Part shown: positions 1-6,384 of the stretch, in pieces
How the letters are laid out: every line of letters begins with the position of its first letter
Numbering within the stretch: position 1 is the first letter of the stretch
NCBI GenBank assembly: GCA_029210905.1
Contig: JARGGF010000086.1
Span: 1 to 10,182, forward strand
Length of the DNA stretch: 10,182 bases
Direction of reading: 5' to 3'
From: Bacteroidales bacterium
GTDB lineage: Bacteria > Bacteroidota > Bacteroidia > Bacteroidales > NBLH01
Notes under the pieces: generated by a model
Databases searched by the model: none
What the model was told of the DNA's origin: nothing
What the model saw: the letters and a program-made list of their open reading frames with translations, nothing else
Program-made: the position numbers and the translations under genes

Positions 1-137
1 TGGCTTATTTAAAAGGTTGTGAAAGTTTTTTAAAAAAGAACTTAGTTGATTATCCCTTATATGCCAACTCAAATGCATATGATGATACCGGCAGTGTTTT
101 TAATCTTAAAGGAACGGATAAAATTGGAATTATATAA
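1..137 (+). CDS. C-terminal fragment of an unrecognised phage protein (5' end outside window)
   Basis: An open frame enters from the left edge (first full codon at 3) and runs 44 codons to a TAA at 135-137. The stop shares its last base with the ATG of the next gene (TAATG), which is the coupling pattern seen elsewhere in this operon and supports it as a real gene end. The visible tail is polar and aromatic, with a YPLYANSNAYDDTG segment and the end GTDKIGII. I do not recognise the family. From its place just before a one-helix membrane protein and the tail genes it could be a structural protein or a lysis enzyme, but nothing visible decides between them. Confidence 0.7.
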   Translation, partial: AYLKGCESFLKKNLVDYPLYANSNAYDDTGSVFNLKGTDKIGII

Positions 138-856
138 TGGAAAAAATCTTTGATAAATTAATGAGCATGCTGGACAAAATGCCAGTTTACATGCAGCTAA
201 TAGGTTTGCTGATAATTTCATTTATGGTGATGGCATATAAGATTTTTTCGAATGAAAAAGTTCAAAAGTCAATTATTGCCAGGCTGCAAAAAAAAATAGG
301 GAAACTAACTGAAAGTGATTTAAGCCTGCATAGGCTTTTTGACAGGAAGGAAGTTTACCAGGCGGCCATCAATAACATCAAATTTAATTCTTCCAATAAA
401 TCAATAGTCTTCCGGAAGATTCTTACCTCAAAACTAGAGGTAGACATAAGAATGGCCAGGGAGTTTCTTGAAAAGAATGATTTTTCAAAGATTGATAAAA
501 ACACGCTTTGTTCAATGATGATTACCCAGGTTAATTGTATGGTGAAAACTTACGAAGCCAAAGCCATGGAAGAACTTAGGATGTACTTTGGGAATCTTAT
601 CGGTCAAAATTTGTTTGATTTTGTGATGAATAATCCGGGAGGATTTCGGGAAAAACGAGTGGACCGGTTAAACCGGATTATATTTCAAATTGATGAATAC
701 CTCAGGAACTCACAGATATTTGACAATAACGTTGAGAGAATTGAATATTTCTTTACAGAGATTCAATATGCCCTCAGAATCTCAATTCTTGAAGCGGAGA
801 AGATGTTTGACAAGCTAAATGGAGAAATTGATAAAATAGTATTACCAAATGATTGA
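137..856 (+). CDS. Single-pass membrane protein with long cytoplasmic-type helical domain, function unknown
   Basis: This 239-aa protein has one hydrophobic segment at about residues 16-34 (MPVYMQLIGLLIISFMVMAY). It is followed by a Lys/Arg-rich stretch, so by the positive-inside rule the C-terminal domain probably faces the cytoplasm. Residues about 55-235 are charged and appear mainly helical, with no catalytic motif I can see. The ATG at 137 overlaps the stop of the preceding gene by 1 nt, and its own stop overlaps the next gene by 8 nt, which implies coupled translation. A holin-like, lysis-regulating or superinfection-exclusion role would fit a membrane protein in a late phage operon, but this is inference from context only: it is longer than most holins and has only one membrane segment. 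A nine-A run at 288-296, just after the membrane segment, is a possible slippage site. Confidence 0.85.
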   Translation: MEKIFDKLMSMLDKMPVYMQLIGLLIISFMVMAYKIFSNEKVQKSIIARLQKKIGKLTESDLSLHRLFDRKEVYQAAINNIKFNSSNKSIVFRKILTSKLEVDIRMAREFLEKNDFSKIDKNTLCSMMITQVNCMVKTYEAKAMEELRMYFGNLIGQNLFDFVMNNPGGFREKRVDRLNRIIFQIDEYLRNSQIFDNNVERIEYFFTEIQYALRISILEAEKMFDKLNGEIDKIVLPND

Positions 857-1634
857 TGTTATTATTGAACATAAAAAAAGCAAACTTGAATTATCTCATC
901 CTGAGCAATTTAATGAGTTGAATCCTTTACAATTCAGGGCGCTAATTCGGTATTTTATTATACCGGAAGTTCCCCTGGTTGAAAGATTGAGCGATTCGAT
1001 TGCTTTATTACAGTTTTTTCTTGGTCAGGAGCTCAATAAATCAATTAAAACCAGATGGTACAGGGTTATGAATTCTATGGTTGAAGATGGGATTCTAGCT
1101 GATTTATTGAAACTCCAGAACTTCATTTATGAGGAACAAACCTTTAACAACTGGATATTAAAAGAAATAAAAGCTGGCAGCCGTACTTTTTATGGACCCA
1201 GGGATAGGTTTTCTTACATGACCTTTGGGGAGTTCATTAGTGCAGATATGATGTTCTTAAATTACTTTGAGCAGAAAACTGATGCAATGTTAAATAGGTT
1301 CATTGCCACTTTATATAAGGATAATTTAAAGGAAGAGTTTTCAACTGATTTAATAGCTTCAAGAGCATCGCAAATTGAAAAGCTTGATAATATAGACAAG
1401 CAGGGAATTTTGTTTAATTACTCATCTGTACGTTACTGGTTAACAGACAAATACCCGTTCGTATTTAAAGGCAGCGAGCAAAACAAACAAGAGATTCATC
1501 TGGGGAATAATAACCAGGCAGGATGGATGAGCATCCGCAGGAACCTGGCTGGCGATGTTCTGAACCTTGATAAAATTGACAGGGTTTTGCTGCATGATGT
1601 TTTGGCGGATTTAAACGAAAAAATGAGTAAATAA
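849..1634 (+). CDS. Putative tail assembly chaperone-like protein
   Basis: A 261-aa soluble protein with no signal peptide or membrane segment. The middle (about residues 126-159) has the pattern FGEFISAD followed by an acidic helix and RFIATLYKDN. The end (about 225-258) has GW..I..NLAGD..NLDKI...L.HDVLADLN. From memory these resemble Bacteroidota phage proteins that sit upstream of the tape measure gene, where tail assembly chaperones (functional analogues of lambda G/GT) are found. Such chaperones bind the tape measure in the cytoplasm before the tube polymerises. The ATG at 849 gives an ATGATTGA overlap of 8 nt with the previous stop. I found no slippery heptamer with a long downstream extension at its 3' end, so a lambda-type frameshift product is not evident. 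It is also longer than classical chaperones. The coding call is firm; the role is tentative. Confidence 0.85.
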   Translation: MIDVIIEHKKSKLELSHPEQFNELNPLQFRALIRYFIIPEVPLVERLSDSIALLQFFLGQELNKSIKTRWYRVMNSMVEDGILADLLKLQNFIYEEQTFNNWILKEIKAGSRTFYGPRDRFSYMTFGEFISADMMFLNYFEQKTDAMLNRFIATLYKDNLKEEFSTDLIASRASQIEKLDNIDKQGILFNYSSVRYWLTDKYPFVFKGSEQNKQEIHLGNNNQAGWMSIRRNLAGDVLNLDKIDRVLLHDVLADLNEKMSK

Positions 1635-1650
1635 CTTAAATATTACTACT

Positions 1651-1872
1651 ATGGAAGCAAAAAATGCAAGAGAGATAAGTGAAAAGAACAAACTAGGAAT
1701 CGAAGGTGTTTTAAAAAACATTGAGGCTGTTGCGAATAGTGGGCATGATACGTTAGTTTGTTCAAATTTACATCAAGATGCAATTAATTTTTTAATGGAA
1801 TTGGGGTATAAAATATCAATTTTCAGAGATCCCTATAATGGATTAAAAAATCATTTCATTTCCTGGGAATAA
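1651..1872 (+). CDS. Small conserved-type phage protein (73 aa), function unknown
   Basis: A short acidic/basic mixed protein starting MEAKNAREISEKNK, with an amphipathic helix at about residues 5-30, then alternating hydrophobic stretches (DTLVCSNL, AINFLMELGYKISIF) and a terminal ISWE. This layout (Ala-Arg helix, helix ending in a GY turn, then a final strand ending in I-x-W) resembles small proteins I remember recurring in many tailed phages without an assigned function. It has its own gap of 16 nt before the ATG and only 4 nt after its stop, so it still belongs to the same transcript, but it is the only gene in the first half of the window that overlaps neither neighbour. No Shine-Dalgarno sequence is visible; the bases before the start (TTAAATATTACTACT) are AT-rich, as is usual in Bacteroidota. 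It could be a late-added moron gene. Confidence 0.75.
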   Translation: MEAKNAREISEKNKLGIEGVLKNIEAVANSGHDTLVCSNLHQDAINFLMELGYKISIFRDPYNGLKNHFISWE

Positions 1873-1876
1873 CAGC

Positions 1877-2350
1877 ATGAGCAAATATACCGACTATACC
1901 AACTATTTCAAGAAACTCGCAACCGAGCTGCTTGGTCATTCAGATACCGAAAAACATTTCTTCCGGAAGGGACTGGAAGAATTCCTGAATGGCTTGTCAA
2001 CCAATGTGAATTATCCTGCAATGTTATTGGAAGAGTACGACTTCCGAATAACTGATAATGGTGCAGATAATGTTATGAAGCCTTTTACAGCTGCTTTTAT
2101 TATTTGCGACAATGTACCAGATATCGAAGATTACGACAGACAAGACACTGTGATGGACAGCACTGAAGAAATTGTGGATAAGATTTACAACAGAATAAGA
2201 GCTGCCATCAGACCGCCTTATCAGGAGTTTTTTAAATATGCCCAGCTTGGCAATGTGCAGGCCAGCCCTGTGAAGAATAAAGCAGATGGGAACTATGGCT
2301 GGTATGTTACTATAGAAATTTTGTCAATTCATAATACAACTATTATATGA
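1877..2350 (+). CDS. Putative tail completion/terminator-type protein
   Basis: This 157-aa soluble protein begins with a helix carrying YTNYFKKLATELLGHSDTEKHFFR, continues with a strand-rich middle (LLEEYDFRI..., FTAAFIICDNV), a helix (EEIVDKIYNRIRAAI), and ends with a strand after NYGWYVTIEI. The alpha/beta layout with a long central helix and a final Gly-Trp strand resembles proteins of about 150 aa that I remember from the tail modules of Bacteroidota prophages, and it is compatible with tail-terminator or tail-completion proteins that cap the tube at the head-tail joint. No diagnostic motif proves this. The start at 1877 lies 4 nt after the previous stop, and its TGA overlaps the next ATG (ATGA, 2347-2350), so translation is probably coupled to the 492-aa gene. 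Confidence 0.85.
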   Translation: MSKYTDYTNYFKKLATELLGHSDTEKHFFRKGLEEFLNGLSTNVNYPAMLLEEYDFRITDNGADNVMKPFTAAFIICDNVPDIEDYDRQDTVMDSTEEIVDKIYNRIRAAIRPPYQEFFKYAQLGNVQASPVKNKADGNYGWYVTIEILSIHNTTII

Positions 2351-3825
2351 GTGCAGTTTTATTGAGTTCTCCAAATCAAATTGATTTTAGCCGGAATGGC
2401 CTAAAGTTTCAAATTCAAGGTACTGCGTATATTGAAACTCCTGGTTCAAAAGGAGTTTGGCTGATAAATCTTGTAGGCTCCAGCTGGACGTCCGGAGCAA
2501 TGGAATTCTGGGATTTTGAATTAGGAGCCAAGTTCTCAATTACTCCTGCATTTGGGGCAGACCCGGAAAAAAATGAAGTACCAATTTTAAACGACGTTAA
2601 AAACATTGCCGATGCAATAAGAGGAATTTACCAATTCAATAAATATTATACCATCTATGGCGATAGTGTAAGGTTGTATATTTATACCCGGGAAGAAATA
2701 TACATAAACTGGGATACAATGGCATCTATTCCGGCAAATTGGTCAAACTTCTCAAAAGGCAATGGAATAACGCCAATAAAAAAAAGCGACTATTCGCTAT
2801 ATGTAATAGTTCATGAAGACAATGGAACTAACCTGATAGCTGAATTACAGATTGATGTGAATAGTGAAGGACAGTCTGAAATTTCAATCGGAAGGTTAAT
2901 TGATCCATACATTCCTACATCAATGCCTGACTTAAACTCTGGAACGCTGACGCTTATTAATATTAAACAATATGTAGCGCAATTTGCTGAAAAATATAAA
3001 GTAAACGATTTGTTGAGGATAAATAATGCTAACACATTCAGGGGCAATGTTCTAAAAGGAAAATTGAATTTTGCCGATTATGTAGGCTATGATTTTGTCC
3101 AAAGAATTACTGAGGACAAGAACTTCCTTTTGTCATTAATTGATGCTGAATTATGGGATGACGCACATTATTTTCTACATTTTTATAATCCACTGGCAGA
3201 TGATGAACAAATTAATATAAAATGCAAGATTTATTATACGGATGTGACGGACTACACCACAGTTTTATTCACATATGCTTTTAATTATTTATATCCGCGC
3301 ATATATCAATTTCCGGCGTCAATCAATAGTCTTGGCTTAAATTCATTTAATCCAGGGAAAGAAATTTACAAATATGAAATTTGGATTGAACATGCCGATA
3401 CTTCAATATTATGTGCAAAAAAAACATTCAAAGTAATTGACAAGCCAATGTTTGTTAAGGAATTTGCATTCCTTAATAAATACGGTGTTATTGAAATTTT
3501 TAATGCTATTAGTAAGTCTTCGCTAAAGCTGCAAACAAAAAAAACAATTACAAAACGAGAACTGGATGTTAATTATTCAAAAAGCGACAAGCAGTATGGG
3601 TATACTGTTGATGAATCATTCAATGAATTCGAAATGTCATCAGGGAATATTTCAAAAGATCAGGCTGAAGCTTTTCAGGATGTGCTTAACACTACCGAAT
3701 TCTATGAAATAGTAGATGGAGATTATATCGCATGCATTATCAACGAAGATAATTTTGATATAATTCCGGAGAATGAAGATATTGTATCTATTCAATTTAC
3801 CTATAGAAGAGCATTTGACAAATGA
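2347..3825 (+). CDS. Large putative tail-tip/baseplate structural protein (492 aa)
   Basis: A beta-rich protein with no signal peptide, membrane helix or catalytic motif. The N-terminus (about residues 10-30, NQIDFSRNGLKFQIQGTAYI) looks like the first strands of a beta-sandwich. Aromatic, alternating segments continue to about residue 370. A distinct block starting FAFLNKYGVIE (about 372-383) is followed by a Lys/Thr-rich stretch (KTKKTITKREL) and a helix-strand end (AFQDVLNTTEFYEI). I recall the F-L-N-x-Y-G-x-x-E block from large structural proteins of Bacteroidota phages, usually next to a second large protein like the one downstream. The gene is joined to both neighbours by ATGA overlaps, which suggests production in step with the 703-aa protein and perhaps direct contact with it. 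A tail-tip, hub or adhesin role is inferred. A tube-forming role cannot be excluded, since no other tube protein is seen. Confidence 0.85.
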   Translation: MSAVLLSSPNQIDFSRNGLKFQIQGTAYIETPGSKGVWLINLVGSSWTSGAMEFWDFELGAKFSITPAFGADPEKNEVPILNDVKNIADAIRGIYQFNKYYTIYGDSVRLYIYTREEIYINWDTMASIPANWSNFSKGNGITPIKKSDYSLYVIVHEDNGTNLIAELQIDVNSEGQSEISIGRLIDPYIPTSMPDLNSGTLTLINIKQYVAQFAEKYKVNDLLRINNANTFRGNVLKGKLNFADYVGYDFVQRITEDKNFLLSLIDAELWDDAHYFLHFYNPLADDEQINIKCKIYYTDVTDYTTVLFTYAFNYLYPRIYQFPASINSLGLNSFNPGKEIYKYEIWIEHADTSILCAKKTFKVIDKPMFVKEFAFLNKYGVIEIFNAISKSSLKLQTKKTITKRELDVNYSKSDKQYGYTVDESFNEFEMSSGNISKDQAEAFQDVLNTTEFYEIVDGDYIACIINEDNFDIIPENEDIVSIQFTYRRAFDK

Positions 3826-5933
3826 GTCTTATAAAATTAACCATTGACGATATTAAAGTTTCCCTTCCGCTTGACTTTGTGATAAGGCTGACATTTAAAA
3901 TGCCTATGCCTTATTACGATAACGTGCCTGCAGCTATCACCTATTGGTTTAATTTAATGTCGAATGATATCAATGATCGAATTTTCAAACATGGAAACTT
4001 TGTATATTCTGTAAAGAAACTAAGGGTTTATGATTGCATTTTAGACATTGCCGGCTTACAAATGAAAGGGAAACTGTATTTAAAAAATGCAACATTTAAG
4101 GATTATAAGGCATTCATTGTGTTCAATGATTTAATAGAAGGTCTTGCAAAGAATAAAATTGCAGACGTAGTAGACTATTCTTATTATATGGGAGCTGATG
4201 CAACTGAAGTTACTGCTGAAATGGAAAGGCTTCAATTATTATCATTCCCGGATGCTAATTACGGGTTTCCATCAATTCTTAATTCGATATTTATTGAGGA
4301 TAATATTTATACCGGAAGACTAAATAGATGGGACTTCACAGGTTCAGTATATCAGAAAAACTATTATTATGCCCCTTATGACATTGCATATAATATAACA
4401 GCAATGGTGCCTCAGCCATATCTGTTACATGTTTTGGAAGAAATTTTTAAGTCTATAGATTTTAGCATTATTGGTGACATTAATACTGATGCTAATTTCA
4501 GAAAACTGCTATTGTATAGTAATTATGCCGAGCAGCAGTTTGTTAAGAATAATTATTTTCTTGGTAACGAAATAGCTGCCTCTTTTGCGGTTGACGGTAA
4601 TCAGAATTATATTGATATCGATACTGTTGTTGAAGATGATGACAATACGTTCAATGTTTCACTCAATAGCTATACCAGCGCTGAGGATGGAGACTTTCTT
4701 ATCAGATTTATTGCTGAAGGAACCTATAACGGCTCCAATCCAACCGGTGCAACATTTTCGGTATATGTATTTTCCGGAGGAATAGCTGTTGGTCAGGTTG
4801 TTACTACGGTTCTGACGCAAGGTGTGACTACTTATATTGAGGGCTATACAGTTGTAAATGCCTCAAATCCAACTTTTACCTTTTTCATGACAAGCCAGAA
4901 TGCTGGCTATGTTGGAACGGTAGATATTAGTTCTATTCAATTAGAAGTTTATCCTAAAATTAATCAGCGGATTGATATATTTTCTTCAATATTTGAATTG
5001 TCTAATCACGTCCCGGAAGTTTCTGTTTCAGATTTTATTAATGCATTTAATAAAAAATTCTGCCTTGCCACTTTTTTTGACTTTAAAAACAAGAAAGTAG
5101 AGTTTACTTCCTGGAATAAAATTATTGAAAGTGATAAATACATTGATCTGACAAGTGAATTAATAAAAGATTCTGAGGATATAAGCTATGAGCAAAAAGT
5201 TTTTTCATTCATTACTACCTGGGAAAATGACGATTTAACAGAAAAAAACTTTCTGGTTAAAAATAGTGCAGGAATGCAAATAAATAACCAAATTTTACAG
5301 ACATATAGTACACCAACAGCCAGGGGTCAGTTTCTGTTAATAACACCCGCTAACTTAGTATATATTTCTGATATTGATGACACTGGCGCCATGGTTTGGA
5401 AATATTATTCCGATTATTTTCAGGACATAATAAGTACCGAAGTTGAGGCGGAGGAAATTAGTATAAAGATAAGCACACTTTTTTTCAGGCAGGCAGCATC
5501 TGGTACTAAAACTTATTATCCTGCTATTGAACTAAGTGGGGGTTCAAAACAACTAGGAAAATCAGATGCTGGATTGAAAATATATAATAATCACGGATTT
5601 CAGGTTGTTGATGCCTTAAAAATTCCCTTTGCGAGTAATACGAATAAAGATTTCTCCGGAAATACAATTCCAGGTTTTAATTTGAACATGGCAGATGATG
5701 ATGGCCTTTATAACAAAATGCACAAAAAACTTTATGATTATATAAATTCAAGGAATAAAATTGAGTATGACTTCGACATAAATAATGATACTTTTCTAAG
5801 TTTAGTTAAGATTTTTAGTGCTGAAAGTGATATCAGAAGGGTAAGGGTAGGATTTAAAAACTATCTTCCAGAATTGCTTGATATAAGTATTGGCTTAAAA
5901 GAGTTCAAAAACTGTAAAATAACCTTGAGATAA
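3822..5933 (+). CDS. Large putative tail hub/baseplate protein with an inserted beta domain (703 aa)
   Basis: The N-terminal part (about residues 1-195) is strand-rich and aromatic. A helix-strand block at about 198-234 (QPYLLHVLEEIFKSIDFSII... DANFRKLLLYSNY) is followed by a low-charge, Thr/Ser/Gly/Val-rich segment at about 250-380 that looks like an independent beta-sandwich. The next block, about 397-421 (VPEVSVSDFINAFNKKFCLATFFDF), and a C-terminal region from about 640 end in a strand (ELLDISIGLKEFKNCKITLR). The two helix-strand blocks resemble what I remember of Bacteroidota phage tail proteins with a possible hub function, comparable in role to T4 gp27 or lambda J, though no alignment was made. 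It overlaps the previous gene by ATGA and the next by TAATG. The inserted segment could bind host surface sugars or protein. No enzyme motif is seen. Confidence 0.85.
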   Translation: MSLIKLTIDDIKVSLPLDFVIRLTFKMPMPYYDNVPAAITYWFNLMSNDINDRIFKHGNFVYSVKKLRVYDCILDIAGLQMKGKLYLKNATFKDYKAFIVFNDLIEGLAKNKIADVVDYSYYMGADATEVTAEMERLQLLSFPDANYGFPSILNSIFIEDNIYTGRLNRWDFTGSVYQKNYYYAPYDIAYNITAMVPQPYLLHVLEEIFKSIDFSIIGDINTDANFRKLLLYSNYAEQQFVKNNYFLGNEIAASFAVDGNQNYIDIDTVVEDDDNTFNVSLNSYTSAEDGDFLIRFIAEGTYNGSNPTGATFSVYVFSGGIAVGQVVTTVLTQGVTTYIEGYTVVNASNPTFTFFMTSQNAGYVGTVDISSIQLEVYPKINQRIDIFSSIFELSNHVPEVSVSDFINAFNKKFCLATFFDFKNKKVEFTSWNKIIESDKYIDLTSELIKDSEDISYEQKVFSFITTWENDDLTEKNFLVKNSAGMQINNQILQTYSTPTARGQFLLITPANLVYISDIDDTGAMVWKYYSDYFQDIISTEVEAEEISIKISTLFFRQAASGTKTYYPAIELSGGSKQLGKSDAGLKIYNNHGFQVVDALKIPFASNTNKDFSGNTIPGFNLNMADDDGLYNKMHKKLYDYINSRNKIEYDFDINNDTFLSLVKIFSAESDIRRVRVGFKNYLPELLDISIGLKEFKNCKITLR

Positions 5934-6307
5934 TGGAAGCACTTAACCAGGAAGTAAAACAATGGAGCCAGCAATCAGCTGCAATGATGGCCGCAAAAGT
6001 GCGCATGCTTACTAATCAGAATAAACATCAGTTGCTGAAAGCAAAAAAAGGTATAGGCCTGGCAAAAAGCATTAAATACAAAAATCTAATGAGGTTTGGA
6101 AATGTTGAACGCATTGTATTCCCTTTTGCAAAACATGGTTATTTTTTTGCAGTTGGAGCCAGCCGTGGGCATAAAGCAAAAACAAATCCACGAAAAAAGG
6201 TGGACTGGTATAATTTTGTTTTTGAGGACCGGTTCGAAAAGCTGGCTGATATTGTGGTAAGGCATTATGGGGATGAGGCCGCATTAAAAGCCAGTGATTT
6301 AAAGTAA
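5933..6307 (+). CDS. Small basic phage structural protein, possible tail connector/completion factor (124 aa)
   Basis: Residues 1-45 form a Gln/Lys/Ala-rich amphipathic helix. The rest carries a recognisable pattern: VERIVFPFAKHGYFFAVGASRGH (from about residue 58), a Lys-rich turn (TNPRKK), then VDWYNFVFEDRFEKLADIVV. I recall the order R-I-x-F-x-F-x-x-H-G, then G-x-x-R-G, then D-W-x-x-x-x-x-x-x-x-x-x-LADIV from short proteins in Bacteroidota prophages near head-tail joining or tail genes. That makes a connector or completion role plausible but unproven. The ATG shares one base with the previous stop (GATAATGG). It is the last gene before the only sizeable gap in the window, where a strong hairpin lies, so it may be the 3' end of a transcription unit or a point of attenuation. 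Confidence 0.8.
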   Translation: MEALNQEVKQWSQQSAAMMAAKVRMLTNQNKHQLLKAKKGIGLAKSIKYKNLMRFGNVERIVFPFAKHGYFFAVGASRGHKAKTNPRKKVDWYNFVFEDRFEKLADIVVRHYGDEAALKASDLK

Positions 6308-6344
6308 AATTTCTTATAGCTTCCGTCCTTTCGAAGCACACGCT

Positions 6345-6380
6345 AAAACGCTTAATTCGCTATAATGAATTAAGCGTTTT
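6345..6380 (+). terminator. Perfect 14-bp hairpin with T run, terminator or attenuator ahead of the tape measure gene
   Basis: The arms AAAACGCTTAATTC (6345-6358) and GAATTAAGCGTTTT (6367-6380) are exact reverse complements around an 8-nt loop (GCTATAAT). A T run (TTTTT, 6377-6381, then GTT) follows on the + strand, and an A run precedes it, so it could work in either direction. It lies in the 77-nt gap between the 124-aa gene and the tape measure gene and ends 4 nt before the tape measure ATG. The stem is moderate in GC (5 GC pairs of 14). It looks like an intrinsic terminator. Since no promoter fits between it and the ATG, partial read-through, antitermination or control of translation start is more likely than full termination. 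Confidence 0.65.
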
Positions 6381-6384
6381 TGTT

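Noticed and set aside
1600..1660. Programmed frameshift joining the 261-aa gene to the 73-aa gene
   Set aside because: The frame of the 73-aa gene is closed by a TGA at 1624-1626, the A run near 1618 does not form a proper X-XXY-YYZ heptamer, and a -1 shift there meets a stop within a few codons.
4585..4785. Alternative + frame of 66 codons inside the 703-aa gene
   Set aside because: It overlaps the inserted beta domain of a well-supported long gene and has no start region or recognisable content.
6361..6366. TATAAT in the hairpin loop as a -10 promoter box for the tape measure gene
   Set aside because: It lies within the loop of a perfect stem, has no -35 partner at suitable spacing, and the suspected host group uses TAnnTTTG rather than TATAAT.
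6298..6384. Extension of the tape measure frame upstream through the hairpin
   Set aside because: The frame is open back to a TGA at 6295 but contains no ATG, GTG or TTG, and would encode the hairpin arms.
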